A stretch of 64,000 bases of DNA, taken from positions 1-64,000 of the forward strand of contig JACRJY010000136.1 in NCBI GenBank assembly GCA_016235585.1. The letters are read 5' to 3'. Of the stretch, positions 44,787 through 54,363 are shown in pieces; the stretch's first letter is position 1, and the number at the start of each line of letters is the position of its first letter. The notes under the pieces are model-generated. The model was given only the letters and a program-made list of their open reading frames with translations, did no database searches and was not told the DNA's origin. Source of the DNA: Verrucomicrobiota bacterium (lineage in GTDB: Bacteria; Verrucomicrobiota; Verrucomicrobiia; Limisphaerales; JACRJY01). Both the position numbers and the translations under genes were made by a program.

Positions 44787-46411
44787 TTCTTCTGTTTCTT
44801 CTTCACGCCGCTGGTGCCGGCGGCGGGAGCGGGATAGGCGCGGTCGTCGGGCAGGGATTTCGCGAGCGCGGCCTTCTGCGCGGCGTGCTCGGAGCGCGCG
44901 GCGAGGTTGGTCCACTCGTGCGGGTCGTTGGCGCGGTTGTAGAGTTCCTCGCTGCCGTCGGCGTAACGGATGTAGTGCCAGCGCGCGCCGGTCGCGGAGT
45001 AATTGCCCTTGTCAAACGTGGTGAGCACGACGCGGCCAGCGGACTGCGCGGGGTTCTTCAGCAACGGCACGAGCGACTGGCCGGCAAGTCCGTCGAGCCT
45101 CGGTAGCGAGCACAGTTCGATGAGCGTGGGATAAAGGTCGAGCAGGCTCACCGGTTCGGCGCACTTCGCGCCGCGCTGAACGGTCGCGGCGACGCGGGCC
45201 GGAGCGACGATGAGCGGCACGTGCGTGGCGCGCTCCCAGCCGGTCCACTTGCCCCAATGCTGCTTCTCGCCGAGATGCCAGCCGTGGTCGCCCCAGAGCA
45301 TGATGACCGTGTTGCCCGCGTTCGGACCTGCATCGAGCGCTTCGAGCAGCTTGCCCACCTGCGCGTCAACAAACGAGATGCAGGCGAGGTAGGATTTCAC
45401 CGCGGCGGGCCATTGGTTGTATTTCAACACGGTGGCGTGCGCGCCCGCGGAATCGGCTGACAACGCGCGCGCCTTTGCCCCCGGACTGAGATCGTCGAGG
45501 TCATCGGCCTTCACGTCGGGCAGCTTGAGGTCGAGGCCGTCGTAGAGGTCGAAGTATTCCTTCGGCGCGAACAGCGGAATGTGCGGACGGTAGAAACCGA
45601 CGGCGGCGAAGAACGGCTGCTCGTGCTGGCGGCCCAGTCTCTCCGCCGTCCACGCCGCGATCCGCCCATCGCCCATGTCCAGGTCATCAATCTCCAGCGG
45701 CCCCCAGTCGAACGACTCGCCGCCGGGCGAATCCGGATCGCGATCGCTCGGCATGCGGTTCAACGGCAGCACGATGGTCTTGCCCTTCAACCCGGTGACG
45801 TGCCGCGGGTTCGTGGTGCCCTTGCTGGGCTGTTCCGCCGCCGTGTATTTCACCTGCTCGGGCGTGAAGGGACTCCAGCGAGTCTCGGGGAAAAAATCCT
45901 CGTCGAACAATCCCCGGCTCGTCTGATGCAACAGCTTGCCCGCACCAAACGTGCGATAGCCCGCCGCCTTGAAGTGCTGCGGAATGAGCACGAGGTCGGG
46001 CCGCAGTCTGCGGATGTTCGCGTCGTCGTTGGCGAACACGCCGGTCTCGAACGGCTGCCGTCCGCTGAACACCGCCGCGCGCGAGGGATTGCACAGCGGC
46101 GCGGCGCAATGCGCGTTGCTGAAGAGCACGCCGCGGCGCGCGAGTCGGTCCATGTTCGGCGTCTTCGCCTGCGGATGCCCGCCGAGACAGCCGATCCAGT
46201 CGTTGAGATCATCGATGGCGATGAACAGGACGTTGAGCTTCGTCGCGGCCGGGGCGGCCACGACCGGCGGGATCACGACAAGCGCCAGCGCGAGTCCCGC
46301 CGAGGCAAACTTGAACGGCAAAACGATCATGCGTCGGAGTATGCGTTGTAAGGATTGGGCGTAATGAGACACCTTCCCCAGGAGGTTGTGAAGCCTGATC
46401 GTCGGATTCAT
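44783..46411 (-). CDS. Secreted sulfatase, iduronate-2-sulfatase-like (CNPSR)
   Basis: The formylglycine motif is PLCNPSRAAVFSGRQPFETG. NVLFIAIDDLNDWIGCLGGHP is the opening typical of iduronate-2-sulfatase-like enzymes, and VIMLWGDHGWHLGEKQHWGK is their C-terminal metal and substrate motif. The start at 46411 overlaps the preceding stop (ATGA). The alternative MIVLPFKFASAGLALALVV at 46330 would give a shorter, cleaner signal peptide. It is the longest sulfatase of the set, with up to 542 residues. Expected activity is removal of a 2-O-sulfate from a uronic acid-type sugar, by family analogy only. Confidence 0.92.
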   Translation of the reverse strand: MNPTIRLHNLLGKVSHYAQSLQRILRRMIVLPFKFASAGLALALVVIPPVVAAPAATKLNVLFIAIDDLNDWIGCLGGHPQAKTPNMDRLARRGVLFSNAHCAAPLCNPSRAAVFSGRQPFETGVFANDDANIRRLRPDLVLIPQHFKAAGYRTFGAGKLLHQTSRGLFDEDFFPETRWSPFTPEQVKYTAAEQPSKGTTNPRHVTGLKGKTIVLPLNRMPSDRDPDSPGGESFDWGPLEIDDLDMGDGRIAAWTAERLGRQHEQPFFAAVGFYRPHIPLFAPKEYFDLYDGLDLKLPDVKADDLDDLSPGAKARALSADSAGAHATVLKYNQWPAAVKSYLACISFVDAQVGKLLEALDAGPNAGNTVIMLWGDHGWHLGEKQHWGKWTGWERATHVPLIVAPARVAATVQRGAKCAEPVSLLDLYPTLIELCSLPRLDGLAGQSLVPLLKNPAQSAGRVVLTTFDKGNYSATGARWHYIRYADGSEELYNRANDPHEWTNLAARSEHAAQKAALAKSLPDDRAYPAPAAGTSGVKKKQKK

Positions 46412-47868
46412 TTCAAGCGATTCAGCAATTTCATCAGCGCGTCCACCATCTTCACCGACGCGTCGGTCTCGACGAGGCCGGTGCCGTGCCACGTCTCGTA
46501 GCCGCCGAGCGCGTGCTGGCGCGGCGTGGCGAGATAACTCATCCAGCCGTTCGCCAGCTCGATGGTGAAGGTGGCTTTGAACGGGCTGCGCTGCTTTATC
46601 TCCAGCCCCGTCTCGGCAAACGTCTCGAACGGACTCGTCGCGATGCCCAGGTCGCCGAGGCGCAACGCCTGCAACGGCACGCTGATTTTCTCCGGCCAGT
46701 CCACCAGCGCCACGAGCCGGCCCGCGTAATCCGTCTCGCGCCGATGCACGAGTTTCACCTTATCCGGCGCGGCGAGCACCACACGGGCGCGCTCGACCAT
46801 CGCGGGTGTGGGTTTGCGCACGGCGAGTTCGAGTTCGCTCATTGCGGCGGCGAGCGGCACCCAGTCGTGGAATTGAACCGTCTTGTGAACGCGCGCGACC
46901 TCGGCGGCGACGTCGTTCGCGACGAGGCGCATCTGCTCGTAGGGCGCGCGGCGCTCCGGTTTTTCGGGACGCACGTTGATGTTGTTCACGTCCCCGCTCG
47001 TGCCGTTGGACATCAGGCCGACGAACGGCGGGTCCAGCCGGTCCGCGCCGAGCAACTGCTGGATGCGGTCGCAAAACATCCCGTAGTAATCCGCCGAGAT
47101 GTGGAGCTGGCCAACGCCGCCGACGTAGTGGAGCGAGTAGTTCGCGAGCAGCGCGATGGGCCGGCCGTTCGTGGACTGCACGGAGACGAACGACACCTGC
47201 GGGTCCACCGGGCCGGCAGGCTCGACGAGGTTGGGGTTGTTGACGCCGGGATTCATCAGCACGCGGTCCTGGCCGCCGACGGGATTGGGCAGCGGCGTGC
47301 CGGGCTTCATGTGCCAGCGGCGGTTGAAGACGTGTTGCGGCACGCTGCCCGCGCCCCAGCCGATGCGCGCGGGTGCGAGGTTGTTGAGCGCGCGGCGAAC
47401 GCCGTCCGCGATGCGCCGCGCCATGAACTTCTGGTAGTCTTCGAGCGGTGTGCCCCACGTGAAGGCGTATTTGCCCATCGCGCTCGGCCCCGAATGCGTG
47501 TGCGTGGCGGAGATGAGCACATGGTCGGCGGGCAGGCCGGTTTCCTTGGCGATGAACTCCTTCGCTAGGTCGTAAACCGGCCGCGTCGCGTGGAGGTTGT
47601 CGCACACGACGATGGCGAGGCGCGTGACGCCGTTGTCGAGCACGAGGCAGCGCGCCCACAACTCGTCGTGGATGTGAACCGACGGCGGGTCCGACGTGCC
47701 GCTGCCCACGATGCCCGCGCCGAGCGGCGGTGTGATGTTGCTGGCGGCTGCGCCGGCGCGGAGTTGCCTGGGCGCGTCAGCGGCGTGCAGCGTCCAGGCC
47801 AAGGCGAGCGAGACAATGAACGCCCGCGTCGCGATGGCGAGCAGGTCAGCGGCGGGTGACTGTTTCAT
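46408..47868 (-). CDS. Secreted neutral/alkaline ceramidase-like protein
   Basis: The signal peptide is AIATRAFIVSLALAWTLHAAD. The ceramidase N-terminal domain is recognised from LRAGAAASNITPPLG, LAIVVCDNLHATR, VLISATHTHSGPSAMGKY (zinc-binding His pair) and LMSNGTSGDVNNINV (the region of the catalytic Ser). Verrucomicrobial and planctomycete homologues occur in polysaccharide clusters and need not be ceramidases. The start [10 protein letters not shown] at 47868 overlaps the 3' end of the DUF1553 gene by 23 bases. The length of 486 lacks the C-terminal Ig-like domain of true ceramidases. Confidence 0.85.
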   Translation of the reverse strand: MKQSPAADLLAIATRAFIVSLALAWTLHAADAPRQLRAGAAASNITPPLGAGIVGSGTSDPPSVHIHDELWARCLVLDNGVTRLAIVVCDNLHATRPVYDLAKEFIAKETGLPADHVLISATHTHSGPSAMGKYAFTWGTPLEDYQKFMARRIADGVRRALNNLAPARIGWGAGSVPQHVFNRRWHMKPGTPLPNPVGGQDRVLMNPGVNNPNLVEPAGPVDPQVSFVSVQSTNGRPIALLANYSLHYVGGVGQLHISADYYGMFCDRIQQLLGADRLDPPFVGLMSNGTSGDVNNINVRPEKPERRAPYEQMRLVANDVAAEVARVHKTVQFHDWVPLAAAMSELELAVRKPTPAMVERARVVLAAPDKVKLVHRRETDYAGRLVALVDWPEKISVPLQALRLGDLGIATSPFETFAETGLEIKQRSPFKATFTIELANGWMSYLATPRQHALGGYETWHGTGLVETDASVKMVDALMKLLNRLK

Positions 47869-50800
47869 CGAGGTTGAAAAGGGCGTGCGCGGTGATGCTC
47901 CACGCGGCGAGTTCGGCCGGATTGAGTTCGTGTCCGCGCGCTGACGCGCCGACGCGGGTGAGACTTTGAGCAGCCTTCGCGTCGGCGGCGAAGCGTGCGC
48001 GTTGTTGACCGAGGAGTCTGCGCAGCACATCGAGTTCACCCTTGTCCGGTTCGCGCGAGGTCACGCGGCGAAACGCGAACTGAAGCCGTTCATCATCCTT
48101 GCCCGATTGCGCGAGCGCGAGGACGGCAAGAGCGCGACCGGCTTCGACGTAGGTCTCGTCATTGAGCAGTGCGAGTGCTTGCAGCGGCGTGTTGGTGCGC
48201 GGGCGGCGGACGACGCACGTCTCGCGCGTCGGGCCGTCGAAGGTGAGCATCGCGGGCGGCGGTGCCTGGCGTTTCCAAAACGTGTAGAGGCTGCGGCGCC
48301 ACAGCCCGTCGCCACGGTCGGCCTGATACGTGAGCTCGCCGTCATACGACACGGCCTCCCACAAACCGGGCGGCTGATATGGCTTCACGCTCGGCCCGCC
48401 GATTTTTTCCACGAGCAAGTCGGAGACGGAGAGCGCCGAGTCGCGAATCATCTCGGCGGAGAGGCGGAAACGCGGGCCGCGCGCGAGCAGGCGGTTGTCC
48501 GGGTCGCGATGGAGCAACGCAGTTGGCGCGACCGAGCTTTGCCGATACGTCGCGCTCGTGACGATGAGCCGGAGAATGTGCTTCACGTCCCAACCGCTGC
48601 GGATGAATTCGCTCGCGAGCCAGTCGAGCAACTCGGGATGTGTCGGCGGTTCGCCTTGTGAGCCGAAGTCGTTCACGGTGCGCACCAGTCCTTCGCCGAA
48701 GCATTGCTGCCACAAACGATTCACCTGCACGCGCGCGGTGAGCGGGTTCGACGGGTCCACGAGCCAGCGCGCGAAGTCGAGGCGCGTGGGGAGCGCGCCC
48801 GTCTCGGGCGCAGTTGACGACGTCCTCGCCGTCAACACTTCGGCGTCCTTGTGTCCGACGCCGGAGTTCGGCGCGCGGACGCGCCGAACCGCGGGCGGGA
48901 CGCCCGCGCTCCCCAGAACGCGGAGGGGCGGGAGCGCGGCGGGTGTGTTCGGTTCGACGACCTCACCCGGCGCGTCGTATTGGCCGCGCATGAGGACGTG
49001 CGCGGTGCGCGGCTTGGCGAGTTCCTGCATCACGAGCGTCTTGGGCAGCGCGGCGCGGAACGTTTCCTCGGCTTCGCGCGCGACGGTGGCGGCGAGATTG
49101 GAATCTCGCGCCACTTGGCCGGCATGGCGCTCGACGAAATGATCGAGCAGGAATTTTTTCTGCTTCGCGTCGCGTTTCTCCGGCGCGACGGCAAGGATGC
49201 CGCGCAGGCGGTCGCTCCAATACCACGACTTCGCCTCATCGCCGCCGATGGCGCGGCGGAACACGCGCAACTCATCGAGGTGGCCGTAGTAGCCGAGGCC
49301 GTTGTCGCGGCGGCCAAGGCGCAGCGGCTGCGAATTGCCCGTCGGCCCGGCAAGCGTGTCGCGCGCGACATTCAGCGGCGCGCTCACGCCATCCACGAAC
49401 ACGCGCACGCCGGCGGCCTTGCGCGAGCCGTCGTAGCTGACGATGACCTGGTGCCAGTCCGCGCGTTTCATCGCGTCCTTGGTGGTGACTTCGATGGCGC
49501 TGGCGACCCAGCGGTGCACGAGGTTGATCTGCAACTGGCCCTTCTGCCACACGATCTCGAAGCCGCGCCGCTCGCCGGTCGGCTCGATCTTGGAGAGGAT
49601 GCAGTTGAGCGAGCCGGTGGGCTTGATCCACAGGCCGATGCTCCATGGACGATCCGCTTCGAGTGGAAGGTCGGCGGGAAGTTCAATGTGCTGCATCGCA
49701 TCGAACAGCGCGGCGTGGCCGAGCACGCCCGGCTCGTGAACGAGGTTGCCGCCTTTCACCACCGCGCGCGACTTCACGTCATCGGGTCCGGCGAGGTCCG
49801 GCTCGAACTCGACGTGCGCGGCAAGCTTGTCCGTGGGCGGCGCGAGTTCGGCGGCGGAATTCTTCTCCCACGACTCCATCGCGACTCGGAGCGGTTTCGC
49901 GATCTGCTCGAACTTTTCCTCGGCGGCCTTTCGCGACGCACGCAGCTTCTCCAACTCGGCGCGCTGCCCCGCCGTCGCCACGTCGAGCGTCGGCGGCGGG
50001 TCGTCGGCGCTGACGAGGCCTTTCTCCGGGCCGTTGTTGAAGAAGGCGAAGAGTTGATAATACTCCTTCTGCGTAATCGGGTCGTATTTGTGGTCGTGAC
50101 AGCGGCAGCAGCCAACGGTCAGGCCGAGCCACACGGTCGAGGTCGTCTCCAGTCGGTCGGCGACGTATTCGACGCGATACTCCTCGTCAATGATCCCGCT
50201 CTCGCCCGTGACCATGTGGTTGCGGTTGAAGCCGGTGGCGATCTTTTGCTCCAGCGTCGCGTTCGGCAGGAGGTCGCCCGCGAGTTGCTCGATGGTGAAC
50301 TGGTCGTAAGGCAGGTTGCGATTGAAGGCGTTGATGACCCAGTCGCGCCAAGGCCACACCTGACGCGCGGTGTCGCGGAAGTAGCCGTTCGAGTCGGAGT
50401 AACGCGCGGCATCGAGCCAGTCCATCGCCATGCGCTCGCCAAAGCGAGGGGAGTCGAGCAGGCGCGTGGCGAGATTCTGGATGCTGGATTCAGGATGCTG
50501 GGTGAAGTCGCGCGCGAACGATTCAACTTCCTCCGGCGTCGGCGGCAAACCCGTGAGGTCGAGGGAAAGCCGGCGGATGAGGGTGCGTGGATCGGCAGGC
50601 GGCGCGGGTGGGAGTTTATCTTTCTCCATGCGCGCGAGGACGAAGTTATCGATCGGATTGCGGATTTCAGATTTCAGATTTCGGATCTTCGGCACCGGCT
50701 GGCTGGCGATCGGTTTGAACGACCAGTGCTCCTGATATAACGCGCCCTCGGCGATCCAGCGGCGGAAGAGTTCGCGCTGCTGCTGCGTGACGACGAGGTG

Positions 50801-51121
50801 CGAATCTCTCGGCGGCATCCGGTCGTCCTCGTCCTTCGTGAAGAGGCGGCGGACGACTTCGCTTTGCTCCGGCTTGCCCGGCACGATGGGCACGGCACCG
50901 GACTTGGCGGGTTTGAGCGCCTGCTCGCGCACATCGAGCCGCAGTCCGGCCTTGCGCGCCTTCGCGTCGAAGCCGTGGCACTTGAAGCACGTGTCCGACA
51001 TGACCGGCCGGATGTCGCGCTGAAAATCCACCGCCGGCTTCGCCGCCGCCGCGAGGGAGCGATCCGCCGGCACCGTGACGGCCACGGCAAGCAGCTTGAA
51101 GATGAACGCAAGGCGCTTCAT
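47846..51121 (-). CDS. PSCyt1-DUF1549-LamG-DUF1553 secreted cytochrome-like protein
   Basis: The 1091-residue product has a signal peptide ([19 protein letters not shown]) and a PSCyt1 domain with haem site CFKCH (about 45-49). The PSCyt2/DUF1549 domain (about 160-370) has a second site, [12 protein letters not shown] LamG/concanavalin-like insert (about 450-640) and a DUF1553 (PSD1) domain (about 760-1060) follow. It is probably a periplasmic electron-transfer partner in glycan oxidation. The usual DUF1501 partner is 15 kb away. Between LamG and PSD1 is a repeat-encoded in-frame segment (about 48788-48914). Two short stretches ([24 protein letters not shown]) also look repeat-derived. Confidence 0.92.
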   Translation of the reverse strand: MKRLAFIFKLLAVAVTVPADRSLAAAAKPAVDFQRDIRPVMSDTCFKCHGFDAKARKAGLRLDVREQALKPAKSGAVPIVPGKPEQSEVVRRLFTKDEDDRMPPRDSHLVVTQQQRELFRRWIAEGALYQEHWSFKPIASQPVPKIRNLKSEIRNPIDNFVLARMEKDKLPPAPPADPRTLIRRLSLDLTGLPPTPEEVESFARDFTQHPESSIQNLATRLLDSPRFGERMAMDWLDAARYSDSNGYFRDTARQVWPWRDWVINAFNRNLPYDQFTIEQLAGDLLPNATLEQKIATGFNRNHMVTGESGIIDEEYRVEYVADRLETTSTVWLGLTVGCCRCHDHKYDPITQKEYYQLFAFFNNGPEKGLVSADDPPPTLDVATAGQRAELEKLRASRKAAEEKFEQIAKPLRVAMESWEKNSAAELAPPTDKLAAHVEFEPDLAGPDDVKSRAVVKGGNLVHEPGVLGHAALFDAMQHIELPADLPLEADRPWSIGLWIKPTGSLNCILSKIEPTGERRGFEIVWQKGQLQINLVHRWVASAIEVTTKDAMKRADWHQVIVSYDGSRKAAGVRVFVDGVSAPLNVARDTLAGPTGNSQPLRLGRRDNGLGYYGHLDELRVFRRAIGGDEAKSWYWSDRLRGILAVAPEKRDAKQKKFLLDHFVERHAGQVARDSNLAATVAREAEETFRAALPKTLVMQELAKPRTAHVLMRGQYDAPGEVVEPNTPAALPPLRVLGSAGVPPAVRRVRAPNSGVGHKDAEVLTARTSSTAPETGALPTRLDFARWLVDPSNPLTARVQVNRLWQQCFGEGLVRTVNDFGSQGEPPTHPELLDWLASEFIRSGWDVKHILRLIVTSATYRQSSVAPTALLHRDPDNRLLARGPRFRLSAEMIRDSALSVSDLLVEKIGGPSVKPYQPPGLWEAVSYDGELTYQADRGDGLWRRSLYTFWKRQAPPPAMLTFDGPTRETCVVRRPRTNTPLQALALLNDETYVEAGRALAVLALAQSGKDDERLQFAFRRVTSREPDKGELDVLRRLLGQQRARFAADAKAAQSLTRVGASARGHELNPAELAAWSITAHALFNLDETVTRR
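48788..48914. repeat. Dispersed repeat inserted in frame in the DUF1553 gene
   Basis: The ends are inverted and similar (GGGGAGCGCGCCCGTCTCGG against GGGGAGCGCGGGCGTCCCGC, read inwards). The interior has further GC-rich palindromes such as GGCGCGCGGACGCGCC. It translates as [18 protein letters not shown] and about 20 further residues, unlike any PSD1 sequence, just before the conserved [19 protein letters not shown]. Confidence 0.7.
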
Positions 51122-51211
51122 GGGCGGGCGAATGCTATCAGGTTTCGACGGGAAACCGCGTGGAAAATTTGTGCGAATTGTGCCCGCTTCCGATGCTTTT
51201 GAACCTCCGCC

Positions 51212-53137
51212 TCACTTCGCCGGAATCACCGGCAGGACGATGTGCGAGGGATGCTCGCGGTCGTGGAGGATGGTGTTGGTCGCGGTGACGGTGCGGCGGT
51301 TTTCGGCGAGCGGCTCGCCGGTGTTGGGGTTCACGTCGAAGCGCGGAAAGTTGCTGCTCGAAATGTCCACGCGGATGCGGTGGCCCTGCTTGAAGACGTT
51401 CGCGGTGGGATAGAGCTTGATGGTGAACGGATACACCGTGCCGGGCTTCATCAGCTTCTCCTGCTTGAGCGAATCACGGAACCGCGCCCGCACGATGCCG
51501 TCGGCGAGGTTCAGGTCGAAGCCGCCGGGAAAATCCGCGCTCGCCGGATAAACGTCGAGGAGCTTGGCGGTGAAGTCCGTGTCCACGGCGGAGGAACTCG
51601 CCCAGAGCCTCACCTCGATCTCGCCGGTGATCTCGGTGTCGGCGGCGAGCGGCTCGGACTGGAAGACGAGGATGTCGTTGCGCGCGGAGAGCGGGAGCGG
51701 CTTGGGCCAGTTCCAGAAGTTCGTGCCGCCGCGCTGATCCCACGCGCCCTGCTGCATGATGCCATCGCCGGAGGAGATGTTCCCGCCGAGCGTGGGCACC
51801 GGATCGCGCGGGTCGAAGACGAAGCTGGTGCTGGCGCTGCGCACAGTGGGTTTGGTCGTGGCGAGTGCGCCGCCGGGCTGGAGGTAAAAGGCGGATGGCT
51901 TTGTGCGCGCGAGCGGCCACTCGTTCTCTTCGCGCCATGAGCCGCCGTGATTCAGCCGGCCCTCCTTCGTTTTGCGCCCATCTCCCGTGCCCATGACGAA
52001 CACGCGCACCTTGGTCGCGAACGGCGCGGCCTTGCCGATGGAGTTGTCCGCGCCCTTGAGCCAGTGGTCGAACCACTCGCGGCGCCACGCGAGTTCATCG
52101 GCGATGGCGGCGTCCTTGCCGAAGTCCACCTGGCCGTGCGCGGACTTGGCCTGCTGGCCGTGAATCCACGGGCCCATGATGAGATAGACCGGGCTTTTGA
52201 GCGCGCGCGTGAGCGTGGTGAAGTTGGCCGTCGTGTTCCCGCCCCACGAGTCATACCAGCCGCCGACGAGATAGACGGGCATGTCCTTGTAACGCTCCGG
52301 GTGGTCGAGAATGTTGTTCTGCTCCCAAAAGGAATCGTTCGCGCCGTGGCGCATCGCCTCGATGAGCCAGTCCTCGAACTCGGGCGCGAGCTTGAGCGGC
52401 GTGGTGCCGCGCCGCAGCGGAAGCTCGCGGAGATAATCGAGCCGATGATCCGCCATTTCTTTCAGCACGGCGGCAGTCGCCGGATCTTGCGAGGCGCGGC
52501 TACCGCGGCCGGCATTGAGCATAATCCAGTTCCAGAAGCGCATCTCGAACGCGCCGGCGTTTCTCATGCTTTGCCGGCCCATGTTCGAGACGGCGTCCAC
52601 CGGGATGACGGTGACGAGTTGCGGCACCTTCTCCATCGCCATCGCGTGCTGCGTGCCGCCCACGTAGGACGTGCCGACCATGCCGATCTTGCCGTTGGCC
52701 CACGACTGCTTGGCGATCCACGCCGCGCAATCCGCGCCATCGGGGCCGTCGTCGGTCAGCCAGTGCCACACGCCCCCGGAGCCGTAGCGACCGCGCGTGT
52801 CCTGCGCGACGAACACGTAGCCGTGCTTCGCGAAATACTGGCCGTGAGTCTTCGCGCCGGACTTGTTGTAAGGCGTGCGGGTGAGGATGACGGGGAGCTT
52901 AACGCCGAGCGGCGAACCGTCATACACCGGGTAGTAAATGTCCGTGGCCAGCTTGGTGCCGTCGCGCATGGCTACCATGACGTTGGTGCGAGTGATGACT
53001 GAAAACTCTACTGCGGTCGCGGGCGAAACGAATTCGAGGACGAGGAGGAGAACGAGGACGAGAACGAGGACGAGGGAGCGGCGGGGAAAAGTTGGAGCAA
53101 CTTCACCCAGCGAACGAGGCTGCCGGCTCACGTGCAT
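51212..53137 (-). CDS. Secreted CocE/NonD family alpha/beta-hydrolase with repeat-encoded signal peptide
   Basis: The hydrolase core is shown by VAMRDGTKLATDIYYPV, FVAQDTRGRYGSGG and the nucleophile elbow IGMVGTSYVGGTQHAMA. The cap region and C-terminal jelly-roll (EIEVRLWASSSAVDTDFTAKL; IRVDISSSNFPRFDVN) follow. The signal-peptide core RRSLVLVLVLVLLLVLEF is encoded by a run of GTCCTCGTTCTC-type repeats (about 53033-53085), the same repeat type as the intergenic hairpin at 13937-14017. The start at 53137 overlaps the cupin stop by 10 bases. An ATG at 53167 is an alternative. The substrate is unknown. Confidence 0.92.
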   Translation of the reverse strand: MHVSRQPRSLGEVAPTFPRRSLVLVLVLVLLLVLEFVSPATAVEFSVITRTNVMVAMRDGTKLATDIYYPVYDGSPLGVKLPVILTRTPYNKSGAKTHGQYFAKHGYVFVAQDTRGRYGSGGVWHWLTDDGPDGADCAAWIAKQSWANGKIGMVGTSYVGGTQHAMAMEKVPQLVTVIPVDAVSNMGRQSMRNAGAFEMRFWNWIMLNAGRGSRASQDPATAAVLKEMADHRLDYLRELPLRRGTTPLKLAPEFEDWLIEAMRHGANDSFWEQNNILDHPERYKDMPVYLVGGWYDSWGGNTTANFTTLTRALKSPVYLIMGPWIHGQQAKSAHGQVDFGKDAAIADELAWRREWFDHWLKGADNSIGKAAPFATKVRVFVMGTGDGRKTKEGRLNHGGSWREENEWPLARTKPSAFYLQPGGALATTKPTVRSASTSFVFDPRDPVPTLGGNISSGDGIMQQGAWDQRGGTNFWNWPKPLPLSARNDILVFQSEPLAADTEITGEIEVRLWASSSAVDTDFTAKLLDVYPASADFPGGFDLNLADGIVRARFRDSLKQEKLMKPGTVYPFTIKLYPTANVFKQGHRIRVDISSSNFPRFDVNPNTGEPLAENRRTVTATNTILHDREHPSHIVLPVIPAK

Positions 53138-53565
53138 GGCGGGAAGCCGTTGCGAACCGCGTTCCACGGGGCTTCGGTCGAGACGTCCACCGGGTCGGGG
53201 CCGGGCGCGTCGGCGGGCGAGAGGATGGCGAGGAAGACGAGCCGGTGCGGGTGCGGGTTATAGGTGCCGTGCGCCGTGTTCATCGGGATGTGCGCCATCT
53301 CGCCGGCCTTGAGGATGCGATGCTCGCTGCCGACCCACTGCTCGGCCTGGCCCTCGATGACGTAGATGATTTCCTCGCGGTTCGGATGCTTGTGAAACGG
53401 ATGGCAGCGGCCCGGCTCCATGTAGGCGCGCACGAGCAGCAGCTTGTCGGCGGCGACGAGGCGCGGATGGCACATCCACTCGATGACCGTCCACGGGTTC
53501 GTCTCCGGCGTGACGTCGGCGGACTGGACGAAACGCCGGGTGAAGTTGGACGGGGACTGGCTCAT
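53128..53565 (-). CDS. Cupin-domain protein
   Basis: This is a single small beta-barrel of 145 residues. Cupin motif 1 is CHPFHKHPNREEIIYVIEG, with the two His and the Glu metal ligands. Motif 2 is GEMAHIPMNTAHGTYNPH, with the third His. No signal peptide is visible, so it is likely cytoplasmic, unlike its neighbours. It may bind a sugar or act as an isomerase or sensor for the cluster. It lies between the DUF1080 pair and the CocE gene on the same strand. Confidence 0.88.
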   Translation of the reverse strand: MSQSPSNFTRRFVQSADVTPETNPWTVIEWMCHPRLVAADKLLLVRAYMEPGRCHPFHKHPNREEIIYVIEGQAEQWVGSEHRILKAGEMAHIPMNTAHGTYNPHPHRLVFLAILSPADAPGPDPVDVSTEAPWNAVRNGFPPCT

Positions 53566-53592
53566 GCAGAATTATCAGCCTCGCCGGGTCGC

Positions 53593-54285
53593 TCACTTCA
53601 ACTCGCGAATCTTGATGCTCCGATACCAGCACTCGTCCTGATGGTAGGTGAGCATGATGTGGCCGGTGATTTTTTCGCCGAAGTCGGGAAATTTCTTGAA
53701 CTTGCTTTTCTCCAAGCCCGCCTTCACTTCGGCGCTGCCGAGTTCATAGGTCAGGACATTCTTCCCGTTGAGCCAGTGCTCGACGTGTTTGCCCTTCACC
53801 ACCAGCTTCGAGGAATTCCACTCGCCGCCGGGCTTCACCGGTTTGTCGTCCGCCGGGGGAAGCACGTCGTAAAACGCCGCCGTCTGGTGCGTGCCGCCGC
53901 GCTGGCCGTCGGGATGCTTCTCGTCGTCAATCATCTGATACTCCGGGCCGGGTGCCTGCGGGCGCGCCTCGGTGACGAAATACTTGATGCCATTGTTGCC
54001 GCCCGGCTCGACGCGCCATTCCCACGCCAGCTCGAAGTCGTCGAACTTCTGCTCCGTGATCAGCTCCTTGCCCTTGGCCTTGGCGACGGTCTTGAGCAGG
54101 CCATCCTCGACCTTCCAGCCGGATTCGGGCAGGCCTTTGAGCGTGTAACCGCGCCAGCCATCGAGGTTTTTGCCGTTGAAAAGAAGTTTCCAACCGGCGG
54201 CTTTCTCCTCCTTGGAAAGCTCGTTGTCCGCCGCATGAATGGAAAGCGCGGCAAAGGCGGTGAGGAACAGGGCGAGAGATTTCAT
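53593..54285 (-). CDS. Secreted DUF1080 protein
   Basis: The start MKSLALFLTAFAALSIHAAD at 54285 gives the signal peptide. The frame upstream is repeat sequence. The DUF1080 domain covers the mature protein: GWKLLFNGKNLDGWRGY, FDDFELAWEWRVEPGGNNGIKY, GPEYQMIDDEKHPDGQRG, GEWNSSKLVVKGKHVEHWLNG and GHIMLTYHQDECWYRSIKI. It closely parallels the adjacent lipoprotein at 54364-55089, so the two are probably tandem paralogues. The likely role is binding or hydrolysing a keto-glycoside. Confidence 0.92.
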   Translation of the reverse strand: MKSLALFLTAFAALSIHAADNELSKEEKAAGWKLLFNGKNLDGWRGYTLKGLPESGWKVEDGLLKTVAKAKGKELITEQKFDDFELAWEWRVEPGGNNGIKYFVTEARPQAPGPEYQMIDDEKHPDGQRGGTHQTAAFYDVLPPADDKPVKPGGEWNSSKLVVKGKHVEHWLNGKNVLTYELGSAEVKAGLEKSKFKKFPDFGEKITGHIMLTYHQDECWYRSIKIRELK

Positions 54286-54363
54286 GGAGTTTGTTGGGAT
54301 GATGGATTGACGAGTTTCCGGCGCGACGCCGGAAACGACCCGCCGGAGGCGGGTGCTACCCAT
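54286..54363. repeat. Intergenic hairpins between the two DUF1080 genes
   Basis: GTTTCCGGCG and CGCCGGAAAC form a near-perfect stem at 54311-54333, followed by CCCGCCGGAGGCGGG at 54340-54354. The phrase is GC-rich, of dispersed-repeat type, and could attenuate transcription between the paralogues. Confidence 0.55.
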
